Assembly: GCA_030549495.1 (NCBI GenBank)
Contig: JAUIRK010000936.1
Location: forward strand, 1,116,001-1,180,000
Origin: Nectonema munidae
Lineage: Eukaryota > Nematomorpha > Nectonematoida > Nectonematidae
DNA: 64,000 bases
Reading direction: 5' to 3'
Part shown: piece after piece, positions 12,565 to 24,399 of the stretch
Numbering within the stretch: position 1 is the first letter of the stretch
How the letters are laid out: each line of letters starts with the position of its first letter
Position numbers and translations under genes: made by a program
The notes under the pieces: model-generated
Databases searched by the model: none
Seen by the model: the letters and a program-made list of their open reading frames with translations, nothing else
What the model was told of the DNA's origin: nothing

Positions 12565-12893
12565 CAGTAGAGATGTATCGTATGTGAATTTTTTACATCC
12601 GCGAATGCGGATATTAGATTTGACATACTAGCGAATGCGGATATCCAAAATAAATTTTTATGCGGTTATAAAATATTTTTAAAAAATTATATGTTTTATA
12701 TTTTACAGTATCTTACTATTTTAATCCTTTTTTTTTACTAGAATTAAAGACATAACAAATCTGGTAAGTTTTAAACAAAAAAATACGAAAAGTTTCAATG
12801 GATATCTTTAAAAATTGATTTTAAATTGCTGATGCGGATATTAACATGAAAAAAATTTCTGGATTCGCTTATGCGGATATCCGATACATCTTT
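12565..12893. mobile_element. Candidate hAT-like miniature element
   Basis: The ends carry GATGTATCG facing CGATACATC, and TTAGAAT lies outside both ends (12558-12564 and 12894-12900), consistent with a slightly decayed 8-bp target duplication. The subterminal parts carry repeated GCGAATGCGGATAT-like units on both sides (near 12601, 12630, 12830 and 12865). No open frame remains. The exact outermost bases of the element are uncertain. Confidence 0.5.
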
Positions 12894-12900
12894 TTAGAAT

Positions 12901-14262
12901 GTTAGAAATAAAACGTAAAATATTGTGAGAAATTTGATAGCCTAATTATTTAGTCATATTTTTTATATTTTCACGTGGGGAGGAGAGGGCATGGCTAAGT
13001 GCCCCTCCTTAAATACGCGCCTGGCCTTATCCAAAATATCCATCCTTTTCTGTGAATGATTTTTGCAAATTTTATGTCACGAAGTAAGACAAATCACTAA
13101 AAGTTCATGAGATAAATTGGATCAGTAGCACAAGCAGTGAAAGAATTTGAGAGAAGAGCAATCACAAAAGTGGATCATCACAAAGAATTGCGTCAGCAGT
13201 ACAAGAAGTAAGAAAAGCAAGAGATGCATAAAAAGTAAAGTCACCCACCACCATGTCTAAGGTAGAAAAGGGAGAGACTGACAACGCGGTAAACGACAAA
13301 GTGCAAAATGTCATGTGACATTATGATTCTATTTCTATTTCATTTTGTGTTCTATTTTCTTGGCCGGTAATTTTATCACAGTTTGTGGTTGTATACAGGC
13401 TAACTCTCACGAATCCTGAAATGAGTAATCCAGCACTGATTTTGTTTTCAAAAACTTACGACTTTTTTAGAGAGAAATTTTATATAAAAATTTTTCTTAA
13501 GTATTTTTAGCGTAAGACTTTGCAAGTCAGAGAAGACATGTGTCTATTATATCTTTACAAGTTTTTGCCAAAGCACGTGCTTGCGATCGTATATACATAA
13601 AGCCAAAGTGCATCTCGAGAAAGTAGTAATGGCAATCTGCCCACAAATGCCTTCCCTCGGCTTTACCTTTTGACTGTTAGATACAGGTGTCTCATATCAA
13701 ATAAGGATTTTTAAATTCTAAGCAATTTCTTCGCGTAAATAGGGAAATTTAAAGAAGATTTAAAGCATCTAATCGCTATCTATGATTTGTACACCTTCAT
13801 GCATTCTCATCAAAGATTCGCGTACTATTTCTGAAACAAGTTTTCGTTGCTTCCCTGTTACTTGCACTTGCGTCATTACTACATTCTACTTTGTTACTCT
13901 TGCACGATCTTAGACTTATTCTACATTGCACGTGCTCTATTATCTTGCAGTTGCTTTATTTTTTTCGAAAGTTCGAGAAACAAATATAAAAACTTAAAGG
14001 TTTCGTTGTTATAGAATCGTAATTATAGAAGCGAGTTGAATTATCCTTTCTTTAAAAGCAATTGCTCATATTTCTTCTTGATTTTTATTTAAAATTAATT
14101 TTTTATTTTTAGAATTTTTGATTATTATCAATTATATTTTAATAAAGTGCTTCGTGATATTTTTTAAAAAAAATTTGTGTATAAAAATTTTAAAATGTTT
14201 TATAACAAAAAAACAAATTCATCAAAGTTCAAGAGCGCGTAAATGTCGTATGGCGCTAGGGT
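12901..14262. other. Intergenic, nothing recognised
   Basis: AT-rich sequence. A G-rich block at about 12970-13025 (GTGGGGAGGAGAGGGCATGG and a C-rich mate nearby) resembles transposon-end sequence but could not be assigned. Confidence 0.35.
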
Positions 14263-14465
14263 ATGGTTTCGCAAATGTCAAATAGCGCAAGTGAAGAACT
14301 ACCATTTTTGTCTAACGTGAAAGTTGTAAATTTTATCAGAGCAAGGGTTGCTAACGGACTAATTTCTCAAAATGTGGGAGAGATGTATGAATCTTGTCTC
14401 TATCACACAGAAGTTCGCTGGATTTTTAGAGGACATTTTATGAAAGGATTCATTTGAATGCGAGA
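14263..14465 (+). mobile_element. hAT transposase fragment (ZBED5/SCAND3-like)
   Basis: The open frame contains VKVVNFIRARVANGLISQNV and, about 25 residues on, LYHTEVRWIFRGHFMKGF. The second block matches the conserved LLYHTEVRWLSRGxVLKRxFELR stretch of the ZBED5/SCAND3 group of hAT-derived proteins. The first matches the preceding IVNFIKARALNSRIF region. Only this central piece of the catalytic domain remains. Domesticated use is unlikely, given its length and lack of partner exons. Confidence 0.7.
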
Positions 14466-17400
14466 AGAACTCATAGCTTTATTCTTTCAGAGCAATTAAA
14501 ATAAGAGTTTATTTGTCCTATGTTTTTATCAAATAATAATTGGAGATAAACTTTCGATTCAATACCTTAAAAATAATAATCTCGTAGAAAAATAGCTTCA
14601 TAGTATATGTATGAACGTTTTTGATATATTATTATTACGGAATCAGGTCAACTAGGCATCTAAATTCATTGATTTAACATTGTCCAGAGGCCGAATTGTC
14701 TCCAGGAAAATTGTCCATAGGACACACTGTCCCTGAACAAATTGTGTGTTGAACAAAAGTGAAATAATGGAAAATATTGCACTGCCTTTTGTTCTTTTCA
14801 AAATTTGCAGCTTTCCTATATCCAATATAGGTTCCCTTGTAGTAATCAATATGAAAACATTAGCACCTGCTTTGGTGTAAGAGTAAAAATTTTATATTGT
14901 GCAAGGAAGCAGCGAAAACCTATACTTATTCCTTCAATGTTTTAGGCAGTATAAATTATGGTTGGTTGTTTTCATGGGACTTGTCACATCCGTGATATAT
15001 TTAAATGATTTTAGTTAATTTTGTGACTTGTAGCTACTCAAGTGAATTTAAATTCGTTTCAACATTCTAAGCATAGCAGAATATATAGAGCAGTTCTTTG
15101 AGGCTGATTCAGAGCTTTGCAAAGCAGTCCTTGCTGAGGAGGTATGGAAGGAATAGGCAGGCACTCTCTTCAGCACACGCACGTTTCAGCAACAGCATTT
15201 TTACTTGGCGTCATTCGGCTTTTATGCCTTTTTGCAGAAGTGAGTCTTTGAAGGAAATACTCTGTGAGAGAGAATTCATGCAATTCTTTGCATTTTTAAT
15301 TCTAAGTGGCAATGCCAAGTCTAAATCCTCTGAATAATGTTGGCAGCGTTTCATATCATAACTCCTAAACATCTTCTCGAAGCGAATCCCAGTGAACGAG
15401 TGAAGTGCCATGCAAAAATGTGGAAACTCTTAAATGCAAAAATCAAAATAGTTTAAAGAGATAGTCTTACAATTGCAGGGGGAATAATGAAAAGTAACTT
15501 AAATTGTAAAGTTGTTTTAAAGCTTTCAGTTGTTACGCCCAGCGAATTGTCGCAACAATTTTGTTCAATCAAATCTCAACATATGTTAATTTTTTTCATC
15601 TCCTCCATTCCATCCTAAAAAAACTTTCACAGTATATATTCAAAATGTTATTTTCAAGGTTGTTTTCCTACATTTATTTGGCAATCATAAAATATTTTTT
15701 CACAAAATCCTATAGTTAAACTCAAATATAAAGTGTAATGTTCTTTTTGACTAATTAGTTTAGAATATTTTTAATATTTTTGTAGAACTCTTACGATTTT
15801 TCTTGAATTCGCTGCCATTTATTTAAAAACAGAAACTGGAAATTCTCTTATTTTATATAGGCGAGATTAGCTTCTCATATTTTGCATAAGCTACATTAGT
15901 TAGTTAAAATTGGTTAGTCAGTTAGTGATATTAAATTAAGGTTAATTAGTCTATCGATACATTAGATAGTAAGGTTAGTTATTTATTTAGTTTGTATATT
16001 TTTTACATGGGACTATTTTGTTTAAACGGCAAAACTTGAAGTTTTATCCTTCAAACCAGCAACTGAAACACTTGTTTTTCAAAAGATATAAATAGCCTTA
16101 ACAAAAGTGTTGTTCATGACATAATTTGAAATTAACTATAATTTAACTTAAATTTATAATTTATAAAATAATTTAACTTGATAGTTCAGAAAGCAGGGCA
16201 GTTGTTTTAAAATTAACAAACCATCATGTCATAAAAACCTTTATTGTTCAATTTTTTGTAATCTATTACTGCTTAAAAAAGATCTCCTACCAATTTTTAT
16301 TATTTGTTCATTCTTTTATATATCTGTATATAAAATAAATGGATTCATGGATAGTTCATTCATTTTATACATAAGCTCTAATCCACTAAGTGTAGATATC
16401 CACCCTCACCTCAAAGAGTTGAAGAAGAAGAAGAAGAAGAAATTTATTTACAATAGCAGAACGAACAAAAAAAGGAATATGGCTATTGTAGATATATATT
16501 ATATACATATAAAAATAGAACAACCACACTATATCATTGATGTATGGTGAAAAAGGAAAAATAAGGCGCTTTGTAGGACGGAGCTGAATTTGAAAAACGA
16601 TTAAATTATAATAAACGTGTAAACTACATTCATATACAAAGAATAAAGTAAAAAGAAAATTTTGAAGTATTTATGACTTACTATGCTTAAGGATGTTAAT
16701 ATAGTTAATTAAGAAAATTACTATAGTTAATTTATGCAACAATTTTTAAAATGTAGATAAAAAATTTTGAAAAATGAATAAATAAAATCTTTTAGACTAA
16801 ATAAAAATTAAATTAAATCCAAATTAGAAAATAAAATTTTTTTCCAGACTTTTTTTTATAAAAAAAATGGCAATAACGACATAATCATTGATAAAATGCA
16901 ATTAACATATTATATACACTTAAATAATGCAATTAATGGTTGCCGCAGTTTATCTTTCATACTTGTATACGTGTATCCTTCAGTTTTGGGCGTTGGGGCA
17001 TCCAAATAAAAGGTTTTAAGGGAAAGGAACTCATGCTGCCAGTAGCTAGGCTAAGTTTTTTCAATATTGCCAACTTCTCAGAAATGGACATTTCTATTTG
17101 ATAAGGAAAGGAAGAAATTTTAATATGAACTTAAATATGAAATTTTTTTTATTCGCATATGTTTTAATTTTGTTCTAATATATAAAATAATTTTATTGTC
17201 AAAATTTCAATACTTTGATTGTTATATAAGGAATTAAAATTTTTTTTTATATAGAAGACAGTAAAAATTGGAATGCCAATCTTTCACGCTAAATTTGAGT
17301 ATTTGGGTTTTTTGCGATGTAATTCTATTTTTTGTAAAAGAGAATGTTTTTTTAAGTTTTTTGTCCAAAATGGATAGAAAGAAAAGAATAATAAATTTGT

Positions 17401-17900
17401 ATCACTTTAAAAAAACGACATGCTGATGTAATAAAATCTGAAAGGTTTATTTCTTTAAACGAAGTCATTTCTGTGCTATTATCGTTTGCTGTCCCTACTA
17501 AAGTTTTCTTCCTGACCAGTTTTATCTTCTTGAGAAAAAAAGTATAAGGAAAATAAATGTTCGGATAAGTCCCATAAATGTGATTTGAACTTTTTCATTT
17601 CAGCAGTATAAATTGCTTCATCAAGCTTTTTATAGTCCTCAAGTTTTACTAAAGTGTCTCTAAATCATTTTTAGGTTCATTAATGGAATTTTGAGCTGTG
17701 AACGAGCATTGAGATAGACAAATAGTATATAAAAATATTTAAGCGTCTCAAGGCGTTTTTTCGTCTTTGTTTAAATATATCTGGGAACGAAAAAGTTCCA
17801 TTTTTACAGATTATATCATTCAAGTCATCCGCCTTGGACTGTGACATGCTCCTGGTGCTGTAAAAGGTATGCCTCTTTCGCGATTTTCTACTAAAGCTAA
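14466..17900. other. Intergenic, mostly unexplained
   Basis: Overlapping open frames at 15098-15411 on both strands lie in a less AT-rich patch but have no motif I recognise. A short (GAA)n run lies at 16421-16441. TTAGTTAG-rich sequence occupies 15890-15990. Nothing else was supported. Confidence 0.4.
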
Positions 17901-18670
17901 AAAACTCCTAAGCTCCTAAAGATTTTTTCCTATATTGTACAATCTTTGTTGAATCCAAGCCATTTAATTTGCTCTGTTGTTTCTCCTTATTAAGATATTC
18001 ATAATTTGTCTTCTCTATTGAACTCCAATTTTTTTTAATTTCCTAAAAATATTCTGTAGAAGTGAAAAATAAACTGACAACATTTCCTATAATTTTCTCA
18101 ATAATAAGATGCCAACATATCAAAAAAAGTAAATCTTGTTTCAAATACTTCTGAATAGATGCACAAGCTCCATTATGAATACCAAGCCACTTGCAGCTGA
18201 ATATAAAGACACTCCTGTTTTCCAATACTCTAGACTGTTCCACCCTTTTATTGCATTAAGTCCAGCATTGCACATTTCATAACCGGTTGCTATTTTTTAA
18301 TTCAAATAGTTCTTGTGCTTGGCTTGAAAAAACTTTTTATATCTTCTGCAAGTTTATCTCTAGATTTTTTCCTTGATCTATGCCAGGAGTCACCATACTT
18401 TTCTTGAAGCAAGCTGAATTATCTAAAATTGAAAAGTTAAAAAACAGTGGCATTATGAAATTCCTATTAATACTTATTTTAAAACAAAATAAAGCAAACT
18501 TTTCGATGTTTTCCCTATGGATGTGACAAAGTTGGTACACTGAGGATGCGTAAAAAGTCAAATGAAGACAATATATTTCAAAAATAATTACTTTGTAACA
18601 CCTATCAATATCAAAATTTAGTTTGCGGGCCTTGTAAACTTACTTCGCACGCCGTAGTTTGGTGACCCCT
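17900..18670 (-). mobile_element. Decayed hAT element with recognisable right terminus
   Basis: The plus-strand sequence at 18647-18670 ends in CCGTAGTTTGGTGACCCCTG. This is a typical hAT terminus; read from the other strand it begins CAGGGGTCACCAAACTACGG. Inside, the minus-strand frame at 18043-18243 has LGIHNGACASIQKYLKQ followed by LICWHLIIEKIIG, close to the hAT blocks DGAxxMxGKxxGV and LxxWHCxxHRLEL. The other terminus and a target duplication were not found, so the left limit is a guess. Confidence 0.45.
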
Positions 18671-18672
18671 GA

Positions 18673-18990
18673 TCTATATGCAAAGATGATTTCGAAAAAG
18701 TAATAGCTTTAAGATCTACTCCAATTGATTACAAAACAGGAGCACCAATAGGTAATGCTTCTCTTCAAGAAGTTCCTGAAGAAGAGCAAAAATCCAACAT
18801 TCATAAAAAGTTTGCACAACCTTCCTTTGTTTTGCAAACATTATGTGATCTTGAAGAAATGCATGGACTGTTTTTATTTTTTCACAATTCATTTTTTTTT
18901 AAGATTTATCTATGCAGTTATTCTTTTTCTATTTTCTTTAGCTCTAAACATATGGAATTTAACCTTTTTTTGCTTGAACTTTCATCTTGA
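18673..18990 (+). other. Unexplained open, partly coding-like stretch
   Basis: Directly right of the hAT terminus the plus strand stays open for about 105 codons, up to a TGA near 18989. The first 65 or so codons have ordinary protein composition: they include ALRSTPIDYKTGAPIG, then SLQEVPEEEQKSN, then FVLQTLCDLEEMHG. After that it becomes F/L-rich translation of AT-rich DNA. No splice site was convincing. It may be the stump of a host exon or of an unrecognised transposon. I do not recognise the protein. Confidence 0.3.
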
Positions 18991-20813
18991 GTTGTTTAAA
19001 AGCAAACTTTCTTGATAAACTTTAATAATATTTGCATTATTATCAGCAGCACGACTAATATCAAATAAAACAAACAATTTTTTGCAAATTCTTTTTCCCT
19101 AGATTGTTGATCAAAATTTTACTAGGCTTATTTTTTCTAATAAGCACATACTCCTTATAAATTTTTCCTTAGTTTAGAAACAATTTTTGTTTAATGTTTT
19201 GTTGGCAAATTTGCCTTTATCCAAATCGACGAAACTTCATCTACCTTGAATTTTTTTCTATCTTGAAGCACTGGAGTTGTTCATCCGAAATTGGGCCATG
19301 ACTAGAAGCAATCAACCACCATCAGTCATTTTTCTTTCTAGTTTGTATATTTAAATATTCTAAAAAAAATTTTTTAATTAAAAGTTAAAAAATTCTTGAA
19401 TCTCAAATCATATTAATTAATATTTGAGGCCTCCATTTTCGAATTTAGATTAAAATTTGCACACACTATGGAATAGTATAGGAATAGATAGAAATTGTAT
19501 TTACTTCGACAACTTAAATGGTAGGAATCTAAAAAGACTAAAGTACAGCCCAATTAGAAATTTGACGAATAGGTGTAGCACAAAATGTTCAAGACGTAAA
19601 TTTGTTTCGTCATTTAGCCTTCAGAATTAGCGCTTATACTTACTGTGCACCATTGCATATTTTGGGTTCCTGGTCAAAACGTCTGAAAACCAAAATGTCC
19701 TAAAATCAAAAATGAATGTGTAAATTTGTTTAATGATATATATTGAATTATGTTAACCAAGAGATATACATGCATATAAGTTTTATTTTCATTTGTAGTC
19801 TGTTAAATTATGAATTCATTCTTAACAGCGTATCAATTACCTACTTCTTTGATTAACAAATCTTAATTAGTCCTGGTCAAAACGTCCCTTGTAATATCGT
19901 ATGCATTCTGATATTCGCTCCTTCCTTGTGCACAACATAATCAATCACTTATTCATTAGATGATTTTAAAGATGAGAAATGCGCGCGCAACAACCGATAA
20001 GTGACTTATAACGGCTTCAAAAGTTCTACTTTTTGCTCGGTATACGCAAATCATTATAATTTTCACCAATACCCAATGCAACTCTAGCATTCAAAAGAGG
20101 TAGTAAGTTGTTTAAGCTCGAGATTGCGCTTAACTAATCGGTGGAACTTTCCATTTTTTTAATTTGTACTACAATATTGAGTTGGAATTTTTTTTAATTC
20201 GCGTATAAAACACCGAAAAACGGATGCACACATTTCTACCAGAAGGATGAAATGATTAAAATAATTAACAAACATTTTTTGGGTATCCTGTCAAAATTAC
20301 TCAAAGAACTTCACATTGTTGACGTTGAATGAGTAAAATTTTGACAATTGTAAATCGTGTGTAGATATAAGCAGCCTATGCTTTTATTTTCATATAATGG
20401 AAGATTACGTATTCCACGAATGTGTAAAACAATACGCGACAGTGCTATTTCCAAATTTCTAATGCAATCCTGCATCCGCTAGGAAGTCATAATAAGCTTC
20501 AACTCACTAGAAATAAAGAGACCGTTTCAAATTGTAGCAAAGTATGATTTTATAAAACACATGGCTTACTCTTTCTGATGGTAGGCGGAAATTAGTCCAA
20601 CGGACCTTTAAGCCGTAATAACGAAGATCCGAATTAGTGATTTTCGGGTTAGAGGTAGTCAACTCTATAACATATTTATAACAAACATATCTCCTTCATG
20701 CGAGTATCCCACATCTTCTCTCCTCGTATCAATTTATACGTTTGGTTGGCGCCATGTAGTGGAATGTTCATTCTTAATTTGACCCTTAGTTAAAAAAATG
20801 TTGAGAACGAATG
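18991..20813. other. Intergenic, nothing recognised
   Basis: AT-rich. A phrase CCTGGTCAAAACGTC occurs twice (about 19669 and 19874), which hints at a small dispersed repeat. No gene was supported. Confidence 0.4.
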
Positions 20814-20821
20814 CTCTAGAG

Positions 20822-21472
20822 CAGGGGTATCAGACCTAAATCAGTCGCGGGCCGCATTTCCAATATTTTCTGCTCTTGCGGGCGAGATAAATAACCATAG
20901 GATTCAAAAGACACATATAATCTTATTAAACAAAAACAGAAGAAATCATTAAAAAGTTTTAAATGAAGTTTTTATTCTTAATTTTTTTCTCCAATTTTCC
21001 AGAAACTTGACATCTCTTCTTCTTAACAATTTTGCCAAAATCAGAAATTAAATTTGTAACAGTAGGAACTGTCAAAATGGTATATACTATATCACTTATC
21101 AATCTTATTCTGTTCATTGACCCATTAATATTCATTTCTGAAAAAATTTGCGCGTAAAGGTAAGCCGTGCCAAACATACATAGAATATAGGAAACCAATG
21201 AAGTTATTTTTTAAAATTTAGAAACAGGATATTTATAAAATCAATCAATTAAGTTGTAATAATGTTGTTTTTCATCAGAGAATCAATTTGTAAATCGATA
21301 ATTTCAAGCTAGAAATCTGATGGTAATTCTGATGCACCGACGTAAAAGCGGATGTAAAAATGGAACACTCACGTTTTAAATCATTGAGTATTTGTCAAAA
21401 ATACTCGGCGGGCCGCACTGTAACTCTTAGAGGGCCAATTACGGCCCGCAGGACGCATGTTTGACAGCTCTG
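20822..21472 (-). mobile_element. hAT deletion derivative keeping the transposase C-terminus
   Basis: The ends are complete. CTCTAGAG flanks both sides (20814-20821 and 21473-21480), a perfect 8-bp target duplication. The left end starts CAGGGGTATCAGAC; the right end, reverse-complemented, starts CAGAGCTGTCAAAC. Subterminal GGGCCGC/GGCCCGC blocks are typical of this hAT group. The minus-strand frame 21198-20959 reads GTAYLYAQIFSEMNI, then NRIRLISD, then IVKKKRCQVSG. This matches the C-terminal dimerisation region of GTF2IRD2/EPM2AIP1-like hAT transposases (GSTYLCExxFSxMNxxKS...RLxD...KKRCQxS). The BED finger and most of the catalytic domain are absent, so the copy is non-autonomous. Confidence 0.85.
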
Positions 21473-21480
21473 CTCTAGAG

Positions 21481-23850
21481 TATATACACTAAATCAGGGA
21501 TGTCCTGTCCAACTGATACAACTAGTGGGCTATTTTCAAAAAATTTTCGGCATGATCTTAAGGGCCGCCTCTAATTTCTGAAAAAATTCAAGAATAATTT
21601 GGTCCATTTGAGCCTCATAAATTGAAAACATCGTTATTTCAAAACATCTCATTTTTGATTTGGTTTAGTGTTTTGAACTCAATTTTCAAAAAATCAGTAA
21701 GAAGGTATACTTTTTATTCAATAAAATATCACATAAAAAAATATTGATATCAATGAAATATCACGTAAAAAAATGTTCTCTTTTCTTCCTCTATTTTTCT
21801 TTTTTTTCGAAATTGACATTAATGAACTAAAAATTTGATTTAAAAAAAATGCACCTTTAAGACTTTGAAAAATTAACTTATAAACAACGATTTACACAAA
21901 AATTAATGAAGGCTCATTGAACATCTAAAAAATGAAGTAAATATAGCGTAAGAAAAATCAAAGGGTAAAAAAATGAAACAAATGTCAATATATGATTAAT
22001 TTTTAATATTCAAAAAGAGATAGAAATGTGTCCAAAAATGATCAAATTCAAAGACGATTATAAAAAAGGATAATAATAATAATAATATATTGATCAAACT
22101 TTAAAATTTTTATAATGTAATTATTGATAAAAATTTATATTTATATAATTTAAGAAAAAATCTCATTTTTTTCCCGGGCTTATTTATTTTGATTGACAGG
22201 TTTTGACATGAATGCGTTAGAAATACCTTTGAAAATAGGGATTTTTCTATTTTATTCATTTTTAAGACAACGGATCTCGAAAGATTTATGCATAACGGAT
22301 ATTTGTTCAACAAAATATATTTAAAATTTTTCATAACACTGATTTCTTTCCATTTTTTCTATTAAAAAACTCCGTCTTCACAAAAATGAAAACTGTATTT
22401 TACAAAAGAGTCTACATTATGTTATAAAAAGAGATTCACTATTCATTCATTATTATTATCACTAAAAAATAGAGAGTGAATGAAAAGAGATTCATATTTC
22501 AATTATTATAAAAGTGAAGGTATTAATTGAAGCACTACAGATGTCAGTCTGTTTCAAAAGATTCATTTTGCGATAATTCCGAAACGAAAAGCTCTCTTCT
22601 AACATGAAGGAGATATGGCATTCTTTTCTAATGAGAAAGAGCTCTTGATTCTTGGAGTTGGATGCCGCAAGTTTATAAGAAAAGAAGGGAGAATGCTTAA
22701 TTAGGAGAATGTGCGGGATCGAAGTAGCAAATATCAGAAGTTTATCAATGAAAAATGTTCATCAAAATAGACGACACATTTTCCAAGTCGAATACGGTGC
22801 AGGTATGTAAATAAATAGATTGATTGATAGATGATAGGTCTTGGCGTGTAAGAGAAGCTCATTACAACTGAAAAGTGTGGATAAATGCTAGCAAAAATGA
22901 CATACTTTTGTGTGAGTGGAATGCTGAAAAACTTTCAAAAGATTCACTTCTGCCCCTGAAGGAAACAACTCTGCTTTATAAGCGCTTTCAATGCTTGACA
23001 GAGAGTATGAAAAAAGACACCTCATTACTCTTGGCATGTTCACAGTTTCAAATTCGCCACACTAAAACATCTCTGCTCTCTTCTCTTCTCTCACGCTGCC
23101 TCGCTCAGGAGTAAGTTCGAGTTTGTCTTCTCCCTTTCTCCTCCGTACCTCCACTCCTCCTACCTCCCATTCGTACACACCCTTTTCTTCTCATTGCTTC
23201 GCTCCTCAGGGGTTGTCTTTATGATTTTTGCGCTCGAAACAGCCCCAATATCAACTTTTCCCGTGTCTTGTAAAAATGTCTATCTGCCTCTCGTATGTGT
23301 GAGTGTGCTAGTTTAAATTGTGGCGACTCTCTACGTGCCATGATTTCTTATACTACACCTTGTTAGCCTTGTTAGAGCCGTATACAGAAAAATTCCAATT
23401 AAATTTGATCTAAAATTGATTCTCACTTTTACAAAATAAGCTCATTCTTAATAACTCACTCATCGATTCATATCTAAAAAAATCCTTTTAAGATTCGTGT
23501 CTACGAATATTTTGGCGAAGAAAAATTTTCCATCAGTGTATGCATTTTCTAATATTTTATACATAAGTGAGGCTTTCCTAATCCTACACTTTTTAATGCG
23601 AAAATTTAATATATCCGACACTTTTTTTTGTAAATAATAAGGTCCATTCACTATTTTGTATTTCTTAATTTTGATTCCGACTACGACATACTTTTTTAAT
23701 TCCATGTATATATGACTAACTTATATAGATTACTTTTAAATCCGACTTTTCAAAATTCTTTAGATTTAATATTATAGATTCCGATAAGTATTTTATCGTA
23801 AGCAAATTGTTAAATATTTTTTGAGACAAATCGAGGATGAAATGCTACAA
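21481..23850. other. Intergenic with weak signals only
   Basis: A hAT-like start, CAGGGATGTCCTGTCCAAC, lies at 21495, but no matching right end was found. A less AT-rich patch at 22860-23240 contains an open frame ending near a GTAAGTTC donor-like site (about 23111); it could be an exon but has no recognisable content. A short (ATA)n run lies near 22070. Confidence 0.35.
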
Positions 23851-23859
23851 AGTTTGAAC

Positions 23860-24397
23860 CTAAGACAAACGATAAATTTTATATCTATAGCATGGAATAA
23901 TGTTTCAGCTCAGACTTTGAATTTCAAATAGATCCGATGTAGAAGTGAACAAAGAATATTCCACTGATCCAACAGAAAGAGAAACGGTAGAAGATTTAGA
24001 AACTTTAATGCAACAGTTGCCAGGATCTATATTCTAGTATGACAAGTAAAAATTATATAGAGGCTGAAAATGAAGTTGAAACAACAAGAAATTTAACAGA
24101 TGAAGAAATCGTTGAAATTGTTGCTCCCCCGAAGAAAGAAACGAAGAAGAAAATTTTGTGAAGAAAATGAGGATTTCTCCCAATTTTTAGACGTTTTATC
24201 TTTAATTTTAAGTCAAGTGAATAAAAAAAGTGAAAAAAGAATGAAACAAGTCAGTATAAAGAAGTTTTTAGTATAAACTTCAATAAAATTTTCAATTCTT
24301 CAAACATTTCTTTTTTTTTTGAAATTTTGAATGTAAAATTTTTTAAACCGAAATTTCTTAATCCGACGTCACTAATGCTGAACCATAGATGTCGGAT
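23860..24397 (+). mobile_element. pogo/Tigger-like transposase relic
   Basis: Plus-strand fragments read ISIAWNNVSAQTLNF, resembling the C-terminal AWDxVSxETIxNCF block of Tigger/jerky-type DDE transposases. About 180 bases on comes NLTDEEIVEIVAPPKKETKK, resembling the acidic tail of the same family. Frames change in between, so the gene is decayed. The right side carries an imperfect palindrome, TTAATCCGACGTC facing GATGTCGGATTAA (about 24357-24399), which may be part of the terminal repeat. Confidence 0.45.
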
Positions 24398-24399
24398 TA

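Noticed and set aside
21495-21513. hAT-like left end CAGGGATGTCCTGTCCAAC
   Set aside because: No matching right end or 8-bp duplication (CACTAAAT) was found downstream, so an element cannot be delimited.
22875-23114. Open frame ending near a donor-like GTAAGTTC
   Set aside because: The nominal start is not an ATG, the content has no recognisable domain and no partner exon was found; left only as a remark in the region entry.
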